A DNA stretch of 7,623 nucleotides from Clostridia bacterium (GCA_017382555.1 JAFOAB010000012.1:1-7623), one strand, 5' to 3'; positions 1-6,799 are shown, numbered from the stretch's first letter. The notes: a model not told the origin generated them from the letters alone. Made by a program: numbers and translations.

Positions 1-25
1 ATAGTTTTATTAAATTTCATTCTTT

Positions 26-66
26 GGCAAGCTTTACGCACAAAATTCACCTTGCCTTTTTTGTGC
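26..66 (+). terminator. Weak terminator-like hairpin with an overlapping alternative stem, upstream of the permease promoter
   Basis: GGCAAG (26-31) is complementary to CTTGCC (51-56), which is followed directly by six T (57-62). This resembles a weak intrinsic terminator for a plus-strand gene left of the window. The loop is long at 19 nt. A second inverted repeat, GCACAAAA (38-45) with TTTTGTGC (59-66), crosses the first and uses part of its T tract, so the two folds exclude each other. Both lie upstream of the predicted permease promoter, so they would act on transcripts arriving from further left. The structure is read directly from the sequence; the function is inferred. Confidence 0.3.
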
Positions 67-101
67 AAAAGGTAGAAACGGCAAAACCTGTCGAAAAACG
101 A

Positions 102-130
102 TTTACTTAATCGAAATTAAATGCTACAAT
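102..130 (+). promoter_or_regulatory. Sigma-A-type promoter of the uracil permease gene
   Basis: A -35-like TTTACT (102-107) is separated by exactly 17 bp from a -10 element TACAAT (125-130). TG at 122-123 makes it an extended -10. Transcription would begin near 137, leaving a leader of only about 20-25 nt before the ATG at 160. That is too short for a PyrR attenuator or riboswitch downstream of this promoter. A short inverted repeat, CGATT (99-103) and AATCG (109-113), straddles the -35 box and could be an operator, but it may be chance. Confidence 0.6.
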
Positions 131-150
131 GAAATGAAATAAATTTGTTT

Positions 151-155
151 GGAGG
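151..155 (+). promoter_or_regulatory. Ribosome binding site of the uracil permease gene
   Basis: GGAGG lies 4 nt before the ATG at 160. An in-frame TTG at 145 lies upstream of this site and would place the site inside the coding region, so the ATG at 160 is the better start. Confidence 0.75.
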
Positions 156-159
156 AAGT

Positions 160-1512
160 ATGAAACTAGTTTACAACGTTAAAGACAGACCCCGCACCGC
201 ACAGCTTATCATCTTTGCCATCCAACAGGTTCTCGCCATTATGGCTGCAACTATCGCTGTTCCTGCCATCGTAGGCAACGGAATGGCAGCCTCCGCCGCA
301 CTCTTCGGAGCAGGCGCAGGAACGCTCATCTACCAGCTTTTCACCAAGTTTAAGAGCCCCGTATTCCTCGGCTCGTCTTTTGCATTCATCGGCTCTATGT
401 GCGCAGCATTTGCAGGTGCAGGCTCCGTTGTTGCTCTCGGCTACCTCGGACTTCTCATCGGTGCAGCGTTCGCAGGTCTTGTTTACGTAATTATCGCCGC
501 AATCGTTAAGTTTGCGGGCGTTAAGTGGATAAACAAGCTTATGCCCCCTGTTGTTATCGGCCCTACCGTTGCTCTTATCGGTCTTTCCCTTGCCGGCGCG
601 GCTATCAAGGATGTATTCTCCTACGGTCCTCAGGACGGTAACGGCGCTTACATTATGAGCGCAAGCGCATGGGCATCCTTCATTTGTGCTATGGTTACTC
701 TTGCGGTTGTAGTTATCGTTTCCGTTTACGGAAAGAAGATGATGAAGCTTATCCCCTTCATTATCGGTATTCTTGCAGGATATGCAACCGCACTTATCCT
801 CACCCTTACCGGTGTTGCACAGGTAATCGACTTTGCTCCCTTCAAGGCGCTTGTCGAGGGCGGTGTTTCCCTCAAGACCTTCATCGCGCTTCCCGACTTT
901 ACCTTCATTACCGCATTCAAGGGCATTGGCGATCTCAGCGCATCCTTCATTGCTACCGTTGCGGTTGCTTACATTCCCGTTGCATTCGTTGTATTTGCAG
1001 AGCATATTGCGGACCACAAGAACCTCTCCTCCATCATCGAGAGCGATCTTCTTGAGGAGCCCGGTCTCCACAGAACCCTGCTTGGTGACGGTGTCGGCTC
1101 CTTTGTCGGCGCTATCTTCGGCGGCTGCCCCAACACCACCTACGGCGAGTCTGTCGGTTGTGTTGCTATTACCGGTAACGCTTCCGTAATCACCATTACC
1201 GCCGCTGCTGTAATGAGCATCGCATTCTCCTTCATTTCGCCCCTCGTTGCATTCCTCGATTCCATTCCCGGATGCGTAATGGGCGGCGTTTGCGTTACCC
1301 TTTACGGCTTTATTGCAGTATCCGGTCTCAAGATGATCCAGAAGGTAAACCTTGAGGACCACGCAAACCTCTTCACCACCTCCGTTATCCTTATAACCGG
1401 TATCGGCGGTATGCAGATGGCTATCGGCAAGGTTACCCTTACCACCATCGCGTGCGCTCTTATCCTCGGCATCCTTACAAACATTCTTGTTTCCAAGGGA
1501 CGCAAGGAGTAA
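160..1512 (+). CDS. uraA: Uracil permease (NCS2 family, UraA/PyrP type)
   Basis: This is a 450-residue polytopic inner-membrane protein of the nucleobase:cation symporter-2 family, expected to import uracil with protons for pyrimidine salvage. It is hydrophobic throughout, with the family's pattern of about 14 membrane segments. Signature regions are seen: GSSFAFIGS near residue 71, MPPVVIGPTVALIGLSL near 128, AEHIADHKNLS (280-290) and GGCPNTTYGESVG (321-333). Glu281 and Glu330 correspond to the substrate-binding glutamates E241 and E290 of E. coli UraA. The position of UraA His245 is taken by Asp285, and a His follows at 286. The ATG at 160 is chosen over the TTG at 145 because it has a correctly placed GGAGG. 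The gene is monocistronic, with its own promoter and a terminator 18 bp after the stop. Family membership is secure. Uracil specificity over xanthine or urate is inferred from overall similarity. Confidence 0.92.
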   Translation: MKLVYNVKDRPRTAQLIIFAIQQVLAIMAATIAVPAIVGNGMAASAALFGAGAGTLIYQLFTKFKSPVFLGSSFAFIGSMCAAFAGAGSVVALGYLGLLIGAAFAGLVYVIIAAIVKFAGVKWINKLMPPVVIGPTVALIGLSLAGAAIKDVFSYGPQDGNGAYIMSASAWASFICAMVTLAVVVIVSVYGKKMMKLIPFIIGILAGYATALILTLTGVAQVIDFAPFKALVEGGVSLKTFIALPDFTFITAFKGIGDLSASFIATVAVAYIPVAFVVFAEHIADHKNLSSIIESDLLEEPGLHRTLLGDGVGSFVGAIFGGCPNTTYGESVGCVAITGNASVITITAAAVMSIAFSFISPLVAFLDSIPGCVMGGVCVTLYGFIAVSGLKMIQKVNLEDHANLFTTSVILITGIGGMQMAIGKVTLTTIACALILGILTNILVSKGRKE

Positions 1513-1526
1513 TTCTAAAAGTTAAT

Positions 1527-1564
1527 AAAAGGACGGCGGATCCGCGGATCCACCGTCCTTTTTT
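1527..1564. terminator. Bidirectional intrinsic terminator between convergent uraA and rnfD
   Basis: AAAA, then GGACGG (1531-1536), a C, GGATCC (1538-1543), GC, GGATCC (1546-1551), an A, CCGTCC (1553-1558) and six T. The arms form a 13-bp stem with one C-A mismatch. The T tract on the right serves uraA. The A tract on the left, read from the minus strand, gives UUUU after the same hairpin and could serve the rnfD operon, whose stop is at 1588. The 75-bp gap between the two stops holds nothing else visible beyond pyrimidine-rich DNA. Confidence 0.9.
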
Positions 1565-1587
1565 CCTTTTCTCTTATCTCTTCACTC

Positions 1588-2532
1588 TTATCTCTTTTTT
1601 GTTCTGCTTTTTAGTGCAAGTACTGTCATATCGATCGGTCTTGCAAGTGCGTTTGCGGCAAGGATCGCCACAAAAACACCGTCCCAGATCGGCAGATACA
1701 TACGGAAGATGATGCAAAGCGCACCGCCGACAGCACCGTAGACAAGCTTGCCCGAGGGCGTTATCGGGGATGTGGTTGGGTCGGTTGCCAAAAACAAAGC
1801 GGCAAGTGCAAGCGCACCCGTGAACAGCTGACCGAGCACCCACGAGAATTTGTCGTAATGCGGGCACATCAGGTATGCCGTGGCGGCGGCAGCGGCAACG
1901 AATGCCGTGGGTATACGCCAATCCACCGTTCCGCGGAGTATGAGGTAAACACCGCCCGCAAGCAGCAGAAGCGTGCTTATCTCGCCCATCGCACCGCCCA
2001 TATCGCCCATAAACATATCTACAAGGTGCGTGCTCGGTATCTCGCCCGCGTTAAGGGTGTTCAGCACCTTAAAGCCGTCGGTAAGCGCCTTCGTGTTCAG
2101 CTCGTTAGCATAAAAAATGCCCGAGTTGAAGATAAACTCCACAAGCACTCTGCCGCACACGGCGGGGTTGAAGATGTTTTTGCCGAGCCCGCCGAAGAAT
2201 CCCTTTGCGACGATGATGGCAAAGGCACTGCCCGCGGCAACGATGTGCAGGTGCACTTCGTAGGGCAGGGTAAATGCGTATATAAGCCCCGTAACCGCAA
2301 AGGAAAGGTCGGTAACGCCAAGCCTTCTGCGGACGATGAGGCTCATAATAAGGTCGGACACAAGTGCAACACCGACAGAGACGGCAACAACCGTAAGCAC
2401 ACGCATCCCAAATGAGTAAAGCGCCCACGCAAGTGCGGGCAAAAGCGCCATCAGCGCATCGCACATTAGGGTGCGTACGCTTTCGTTTGACGTTATGAAG
2501 GGGGCTGTGCGCTCAAGCTTCCGATTTTTCAT
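1588..2532 (-). CDS. rnfD: Electron transport complex subunit RnfD (RnfD/NqrB family membrane protein)
   Basis: A 314-residue integral membrane subunit of the Rnf complex, which couples ferredoxin oxidation and NAD+ reduction to Na+ or H+ transport. Family signatures are present, numbered from the ATG: TSNESVRTLMCDALMALLPAL near residue 14, GLGKNIFNPAVCGR near 115, DMFMGDMGG near 172 and LATDPTTSPITPSGK (248-262). About eight or nine hydrophobic segments are visible and the length is normal. The ATG at 2532 is preferred because AAGGAGG ends 9 nt upstream; an in-frame TTG at 2541 abuts that site and is unlikely. The gene overlaps the end of rnfC by 20 bp. It is the last gene of the operon, which ends without rnfG, E, A or B. 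The usual covalent-FMN consensus (roughly S/T-G/S-A-T-x-L) is not recognisable; the equivalent region reads NTKALTDGFKVL, with Thr151 the nearest candidate. Confidence 0.9.
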   Translation of the reverse strand: MKNRKLERTAPFITSNESVRTLMCDALMALLPALAWALYSFGMRVLTVVAVSVGVALVSDLIMSLIVRRRLGVTDLSFAVTGLIYAFTLPYEVHLHIVAAGSAFAIIVAKGFFGGLGKNIFNPAVCGRVLVEFIFNSGIFYANELNTKALTDGFKVLNTLNAGEIPSTHLVDMFMGDMGGAMGEISTLLLLAGGVYLILRGTVDWRIPTAFVAAAAATAYLMCPHYDKFSWVLGQLFTGALALAALFLATDPTTSPITPSGKLVYGAVGGALCIIFRMYLPIWDGVFVAILAANALARPIDMTVLALKSRTKKR

Positions 2533-3832
2533 CCTCGGCAACCTCCTTCTGTTCGGCTTCGGCTTCTGTTGTCGGCACGTCCTTCGGCATCTCCTCCGTC
2601 GGGCGGTGCTTCATCGCCCTTATCTCCTCCAAGAGAGGCAGACGCGCGGGGCAAACGAATGCACACGTGCCGCATTCTATGCAAAGGTCGGCACGCAGTG
2701 TCGCCGCCCTTTTTTCCTTATTCTTTTTTAATGCGTTGTAAATGGAAACGGGGGAAAGACTCATCGGGCAGGAGGAAGCGCATCTGCCGCATCTTATGCA
2801 AGCGAACTGCTCGGGTGCGCGGTAGTGCGGGGAGAGGCAAAGAATTGCCGCACCGCTAAGGATCGGTGCATCAAGCTCCGTTTGCTTTATTCCGTTCATC
2901 GCTCCGCCGATAATTACGGCGCTTGCCCCATCGCCTCCGCAATGCTTAACTACGTCGGAAAGAAGAGTACCGAGGGGGAGGGTGAGGTTACGCGCACGCT
3001 TTATTGCACCGCCGGAGACGGTTACGGTCGTGCTTGTCATTACCTCGCCGTATGCAAACGCGCGGAAAACGGCGGCGCAGGTACGGCAGTTGATAACGAA
3101 GCATCCGCATTCCTCGGGCGTTTTACCTGCGGGGTAAGGCTTGCCGAGAATGGCGGAAACGAGCATCTTTTCGCTCCCCTGAGGGTATTTGGATTTGAGT
3201 ATGCGCACGCGCACAAGCTCGCTTTGTCCGTTCACGCGGTCAACGGCGGTGGCGGCGTCAAGCTTATCCTCCTCGATGCCGATGTACGCCCTATCAACGG
3301 AAAGGGCGCGCATAAGTATCTTTGCTCCGTTTACGACCTCCTCGGGTCTTTCAAGCAGGGTGCGATGGTCGGCGCTCGAATACGGCTCACTTTCCGCGCA
3401 GTTCACGATTATGCGCTCAACCTTACCCATTGCGGCCGCAAGCTTTTCGGCGGTGCTTTTACCGCCGCCCATACCGAAGATGCCTGCAAGGCGAACGGTC
3501 TCGGCTATCTCCTCCGCGCTGAAGGCGGAAAGAGGCTTGTCTGCGGGGGCGAGGGGCTTTTCCTCACGCTTCTCGCCGTCTGCCTCTATATAGAGATATT
3601 TTTTGCCGTCAAGCTCCCTTATCTCCGTAATTTTTCCCGCAATGCTTGCGTGCCAAATGCCGTGGCTGTCTGTGCCTATCGGCTGATTACGGCTGACCGA
3701 ATCTCCGATATTCAGGGTGCAGTCATCGGTAAAGGGGAGCATAACCCGTGTGGGTATGTATTGCTCTATTTCTTTATTGGCGGCTTTTTTGCGGATTCCT
3801 ATCCGCACACCGCCACGGAAGGTAAGTGACAC
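2513..3832 (-). CDS. rnfC: Electron transport complex subunit RnfC (NADH/FMN and 2x4Fe-4S subunit)
   Basis: A 439-residue peripheral Rnf subunit on the cytoplasmic face, expected to carry the NAD(H) and FMN site and two 4Fe-4S clusters. Domains in order: an N-terminal barrel-sandwich region opening with SLTFRGG; a flavin/NAD fold with AGIFGMGGGKST (116-127) and NCAESEPYSSADHR (144-157); YPQGSEKML near 216; an SLBB-like region near 268-312; and two ferredoxin motifs with cysteines 345/348/351/355 and 384/387/390/394. The tail from about 410 is acidic and Glu/Ala-rich. The start is GTG at 3832, with GGAGG 9 nt upstream; earlier in-frame ATGs lie inside nifS. The gene begins 29 bp after nifS and runs 20 bp into rnfD. 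The flavin loop departs from the usual GMGGATFPTHVK and the N-terminus lacks the common GGIHPP. A PduS-like relative is possible, but the RnfD neighbour favours RnfC. Confidence 0.9.
   Translation of the reverse strand: MSLTFRGGVRIGIRKKAANKEIEQYIPTRVMLPFTDDCTLNIGDSVSRNQPIGTDSHGIWHASIAGKITEIRELDGKKYLYIEADGEKREEKPLAPADKPLSAFSAEEIAETVRLAGIFGMGGGKSTAEKLAAAMGKVERIIVNCAESEPYSSADHRTLLERPEEVVNGAKILMRALSVDRAYIGIEEDKLDAATAVDRVNGQSELVRVRILKSKYPQGSEKMLVSAILGKPYPAGKTPEECGCFVINCRTCAAVFRAFAYGEVMTSTTVTVSGGAIKRARNLTLPLGTLLSDVVKHCGGDGASAVIIGGAMNGIKQTELDAPILSGAAILCLSPHYRAPEQFACIRCGRCASSCPMSLSPVSIYNALKKNKEKRAATLRADLCIECGTCAFVCPARLPLLEEIRAMKHRPTEEMPKDVPTTEAEAEQKEVAEDEKSEA
2542..2547 (-). promoter_or_regulatory. 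Ribosome binding site of rnfD, inside the 3' end of rnfC
   Basis: On the minus strand this reads AGGAGG, 9 nt before the ATG at 2532. It lies within the last codons of rnfC, which suggests translational coupling and decides against the upstream TTG start. Confidence 0.75.
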
Positions 3833-3841
3833 GGTCTGCCA

Positions 3842-3846
3842 CCTCC
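3842..3846 (-). promoter_or_regulatory. Ribosome binding site of rnfC that supports a GTG start
   Basis: GGAGG on the minus strand is followed by a 9-nt spacer and GTG at 3832. The encoded protein then begins M-SLTFRGG, which matches where RnfC proteins normally begin. The 29-bp nifS-rnfC gap holds this site and nothing else. Confidence 0.8.
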
Positions 3847-3861
3847 AATAGTTATTACTTG

Positions 3862-5022
3862 TCAGCGTGTACCCGCAAGGGTCGTCACACCCTCCGCAAG
3901 GCAGGTGCAAAGGTAGTCGCAATCCTCCTCACCGTATTCGGCGGAAAGGCTTACGCGTATCGTCTTTTCTGCCGCATCGGCATTAAGTCCGAAGGCGATA
4001 AGCGAGGGGGAGGAGTGCTTTGCGTGGCTGGAGCAGGCAGAGCCTGCGGAAACGAAGATGCCTCTTGCGGAAAGGAAATGCACAAGCGTTTCGCTTCTCA
4101 CGCGGCTGTTCGTTATGCTCAAAATATGCGGAGCGCGTGCCTCGGGCAGGTTGAAGGATATCTCCGCGCAGTCGCCAAGCCTTTCAATAATGCGCTCGGT
4201 CAGCGCGCGGCATTTGCGTGCGTTATCGGCAAGGCGGGCGCTGTTTTCCGCAACCGCACCGCCAAAGGATGCAATGCCCACGGTGTTTTCCGTACCGCTT
4301 CGAAGCCCCATCTCCTGACCGCCGCCGTATATAACGGGGGAAAGGCGGCGTTGCTTCTCCACCTCCGCGGTGAACCAAAGCGCACCCACGCCCTTCATGC
4401 CGCCTACCTTGTGCGCACTTACGGAAACGGCGTCACAGCCGAGGCGGTGTACGTTCATCGGTATCTTCAGAAACGCCTGTATCGCATCGCAGTGCAAAAA
4501 CGCCTGCGGTGCCTTTTTTCTTGCCATTTTAAAGGCGGTGGCAACGTCGTATATTGCGCCCGTTTCGTTATTTACGTGCATCAGGCTGACTATTGCGGTG
4601 CTTCCGTCAAGCGCCGCCTCAAGCGCCGCCATATCAAGGCTACCGCCCCTTGTGGGTATGCGCACGGCGCGCCAGCCCTCGCCCTCCAGCACCTTAAGCT
4701 GGTTTTCGATGGTGGGATGCTCACTGTCCGTGGTGATAACGGTGGGTGTGCCGCGGAAGCTCTTTGCCCTTGCGGCACCGAGGATGGCGAGGTTGTTTGC
4801 CTCGCTTCCACAGCCGCAGAAGACGAGTCTGCCCTTCGTTTTGTCACTGCCGAGAGCGGAAAGCACCGCATTCCTTGCGGCGTTCAGCTCCTTTTCCGCG
4901 GCAAGACCCGCGCTGTGCAGGGAGGAGGGGTTGCCGTATATATCCATCACACGGACAGCCGCCTCTCTTGCGCCCTTACACAGCGGAGTAGTTGCACTGT
5001 TGTCGAAATAAATTTCCTTCAT
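3862..5022 (-). CDS. nifS: Cysteine desulfurase (NifS/IscS family)
   Basis: A 386-residue cytosolic PLP enzyme that removes sulfur from cysteine as a protein persulfide and passes it on, typically for Fe-S cluster assembly. Visible motifs: YFDNSATTP at 5-13; GSEANNLAI at 72-80; the PLP-stacking His102 in SEHPT; NNETGAI at 151-157; Asp179 and Gln182 in the HCDAIQ motif; the Schiff-base Lys205 in SAHK; RSGTENT at 241-247; and the catalytic Cys330 in SAGSACSSH. All key residues are intact and the length is normal. The ATG at 5022 comes one nucleotide after the lipoprotein stop. There is no clear Shine-Dalgarno sequence, so translation probably depends on coupling. Placement directly before rnfC suggests a supply of sulfur for Rnf 4Fe-4S clusters, which is an inference. 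No IscU/NifU-type scaffold gene is in the window. Assignment as NifS rather than IscS rests on context and is soft. Confidence 0.93.
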   Translation of the reverse strand: MKEIYFDNSATTPLCKGAREAAVRVMDIYGNPSSLHSAGLAAEKELNAARNAVLSALGSDKTKGRLVFCGCGSEANNLAILGAARAKSFRGTPTVITTDSEHPTIENQLKVLEGEGWRAVRIPTRGGSLDMAALEAALDGSTAIVSLMHVNNETGAIYDVATAFKMARKKAPQAFLHCDAIQAFLKIPMNVHRLGCDAVSVSAHKVGGMKGVGALWFTAEVEKQRRLSPVIYGGGQEMGLRSGTENTVGIASFGGAVAENSARLADNARKCRALTERIIERLGDCAEISFNLPEARAPHILSITNSRVRSETLVHFLSARGIFVSAGSACSSHAKHSSPSLIAFGLNADAAEKTIRVSLSAEYGEEDCDYLCTCLAEGVTTLAGTR

Positions 5023-5023
5023 A

Positions 5024-5536
5024 TTACATAAAGCGGAATTCCGCAAGAACAAGGGCAACCTTGTCTATATGCTCCTCAAACTTTTCGGGAGTAGCGGTGA
5101 AGGTGAAAACGTAAACGGTCTCACCCTTAACGCAGAAGATCTGCATGATCTTGAACTGCTCGGTACCCGCCTTTGCTACGTAGGTGTACTGCTTTGCCTC
5201 CACACCGTCAAGCGCGGTGGTCTTTACCTCGGGCTCGGACATCTCTGCAAAGAGCGCGGCATAGGTGGAGCGAATGCTTTCCCAGTATGAGTCTGCTGTC
5301 ATTTCACCGCTTAATGCATAGCTGGTCATGGAGATGTTGGAGCGATCCTTCTCGCTGTAATAAGCGGAGGTAACGCCCGTGGACATATCAACGGTCCAGT
5401 TGGTGGGCACGTAGAAATAGTAGTCGCATACCTCGTTGCTTGCAAGCTTCATACCGCTGGGGGCATCGGAGCCGGAGCAGGATGCAAGTGCAAAAACCGC
5501 GATAAGCGAAAGAATAAGAGCTGTAATTTTTTTCAT
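5024..5536 (-). CDS. Small secreted lipoprotein, PsbP-like fold suspected, function unknown
   Basis: A 170-residue protein with a classical lipoprotein signal: MKK, a hydrophobic stretch (4-18) and the lipobox LASC, with Cys20 as the lipidated residue. The mature part of about 150 residues would be anchored on the outer face of the membrane. It contains YFYVPTNWTVD near residue 40, a basic/polar SEKDRSN turn near 61, a Trp/Tyr-rich helix (DSYWESIRSTY, 82-92) and a C-terminal beta-rich part with VYVFTFTATPEKFEEH. A P-x-x-W start, alternating strands and a final helix are reminiscent of PsbP/DcrB-like proteins, but this is a pattern impression only. AGAGGA, overlapping the upstream stop, serves as ribosome binding site about 8 nt before the ATG. 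It lies 12 bp after the YnbB-like gene and 1 bp before nifS. No flavin- or haem-attachment motif is visible, so it does not look like a replacement for RnfG. Confidence 0.85.
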   Translation of the reverse strand: MKKITALILSLIAVFALASCSGSDAPSGMKLASNEVCDYYFYVPTNWTVDMSTGVTSAYYSEKDRSNISMTSYALSGEMTADSYWESIRSTYAALFAEMSEPEVKTTALDGVEAKQYTYVAKAGTEQFKIMQIFCVKGETVYVFTFTATPEKFEEHIDKVALVLAEFRFM

Positions 5537-5548
5537 TGTTTTTTTCCT

Positions 5549-6799
5549 CTATTTATTATTTGTGTTGAGAACCTCGGTTGCGGCGCCGATTATGCCGCAT
5601 TTGCCGCTTTCATAGGTAAGGCCGCCCTGCAAAAATACGCGGAAGGGGGGACGGAGCGGTCCGTCAGCGGAAAGCTCGATGGACGAGCCGCCAACGAATG
5701 CGCCCGCCGCCATAATTACCTGATCGTCATAGCCGGGCATATCCCACGGCTCGGGGGTAAGGAAGGAATCGATGGGGGAGTTAGCCTGAATGCCGCGGCA
5801 GAATGCGCAAAGCGCATCTGCGGTCTCAAGCTCCACGATCTGTATAATATCGTGGCGCGCCTCGCCCGCCTTGGGGGAGACCTCGTAGCCGAGAGCGGAG
5901 AAGACGTAGGCGGCAAGCTGTGCGGTCTTTATTGCCTCCGCAACAACGTGGGGGGCAAAGAAAAGTCCGCGGAAGATGTTCTTGTTCTGCCCAAGCGTAG
6001 CACCGACCTCGCCGCCGATACCGGGAACGGTAAGACGGTAGGAGGCAAGCTCCACGGCGCGTTTCGTACCCGCAAGGTATCCGCCCGCATCCGCCATTCC
6101 GCCGCCGGGGTTTTTAATAAGCGAGCCGACGATAAGATCGGCGCGGTAAGGCTCTATCTCCTCCACAAATTCGCCGTAGCAGTTATCCACCATAACGAAT
6201 GCGCCGCATCTTGCGTGTACAAAATCGGCAAGGAGGTTTATCTCCTCTGCGGTAAGCGTGCGTCTGCCCGCGTATCCGCGGCTCCTCTGCACGTACACCA
6301 CCTTAACGGACTTGTCCTCGGCAAGCGTTTTTTCAAGCGCCTCGTAGTCAAATTCCTCGCGGCCGTCAACTACCTTGAAGTCTATCTGCTTGTATGCGAT
6401 ACCGTAATCGGGAAGCGAGCCCTCGCCCTCCTTCTTCTCGGTAACGCTTTTTAAGGTATCGTAAAGCTCACCGGTAACGGAAAGCAGCGTGTCACCCGGC
6501 CTGAGCAGACCGAAAAGACCGATGGTAAGCGCGTGCGTGCCGTTTGCAATGCTGTGGCGCACCACAGCCGCCTCGGTGCCGAATACCTCGGCATACACCT
6601 CGTCGATAAGCTCACGTCCGCGGTCATTGTAGCCGTAGCCGTCGCTTGCCGCAAAGTGGGTGGCGCTTATGCGCGCGTTTTTAAACGCGTCAAGCACCTT
6701 GCGCGTATTTTTTTCGGATATACGCGCTATCTCGCGGAATGCGGGGGCAAGTCTTTCTTCGGCCTCCGCACAAAGCATCTCTATGCGCTCGGTGTTCAT
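5549..6799 (-). CDS. Methionine gamma-lyase family PLP protein (YnbB-like)
   Basis: A 416-residue cytosolic protein of the fold-type I PLP family that includes B. subtilis YnbB, often labelled 'methionine gamma-lyase family' or 'aluminium resistance protein'. Seen in order: an N-terminal helix with KVLDAFKNARIS near 34; FAASDGYGYNDRGRE (49-63); RHSIANGTHALTIGLFGLLRPGD (81-103); VYVQRSRGYAGRRTL near 168; DNCYGEF (205-211); and GSLIKNPGGGMADAGGY (225-241), where Lys229 is the likely Schiff-base lysine. The C-terminal half carries SPIDSFLTPEPWDMPGY near 341. Length and motifs fit a complete, intact member. The start is an ATG with GGAGG 6 nt upstream. It overlaps the preceding stop as ATGA, so the two genes are translationally coupled. 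The true substrate of this family is not firmly established; C-S lyase activity is inferred from the family name and is consistent with the neighbouring cysteine desulfurase. Confidence 0.9.
   Translation of the reverse strand: MNTERIEMLCAEAEERLAPAFREIARISEKNTRKVLDAFKNARISATHFAASDGYGYNDRGRELIDEVYAEVFGTEAAVVRHSIANGTHALTIGLFGLLRPGDTLLSVTGELYDTLKSVTEKKEGEGSLPDYGIAYKQIDFKVVDGREEFDYEALEKTLAEDKSVKVVYVQRSRGYAGRRTLTAEEINLLADFVHARCGAFVMVDNCYGEFVEEIEPYRADLIVGSLIKNPGGGMADAGGYLAGTKRAVELASYRLTVPGIGGEVGATLGQNKNIFRGLFFAPHVVAEAIKTAQLAAYVFSALGYEVSPKAGEARHDIIQIVELETADALCAFCRGIQANSPIDSFLTPEPWDMPGYDDQVIMAAGAFVGGSSIELSADGPLRPPFRVFLQGGLTYESGKCGIIGAATEVLNTNNK

Noticed and set aside
131..159. Pyrimidine attenuator (PyrR type) or riboswitch in the permease leader
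   Set aside because: The leader after the predicted promoter is only about 20-25 nt, and no PyrR-binding consensus or riboswitch core is visible.
166..1362. Long minus-strand open frame of 398 codons antisense to the uracil permease
   Set aside because: Its composition is unnatural (rich in Cys, Asn, Gly) with no domain or ribosome binding site. It mirrors the biased codon use of a clear permease gene on the other strand.
2825..3829. Plus-strand open frame of 334 codons opposite rnfC
   Set aside because: It is an antisense shadow of rnfC; the rnfC reading has two complete ferredoxin motifs and a proper start.
3833..3922. Extended N-terminus of RnfC starting at 3922
   Set aside because: This 30-residue extension overlaps the end of nifS and has no RnfC similarity. 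The GTG at 3832 has GGAGG at the right distance.
3826..5031. Plus-strand open frame of about 400 codons opposite nifS
   Set aside because: It lies wholly opposite an intact cysteine desulfurase with all catalytic residues and encodes no recognisable motif.
5023..5058. Extended NifS start at 5058
   Set aside because: It would overlap the lipoprotein gene by 35 bp. NifS proteins begin close to the YFDNSATTP motif, which fits the ATG at 5022.
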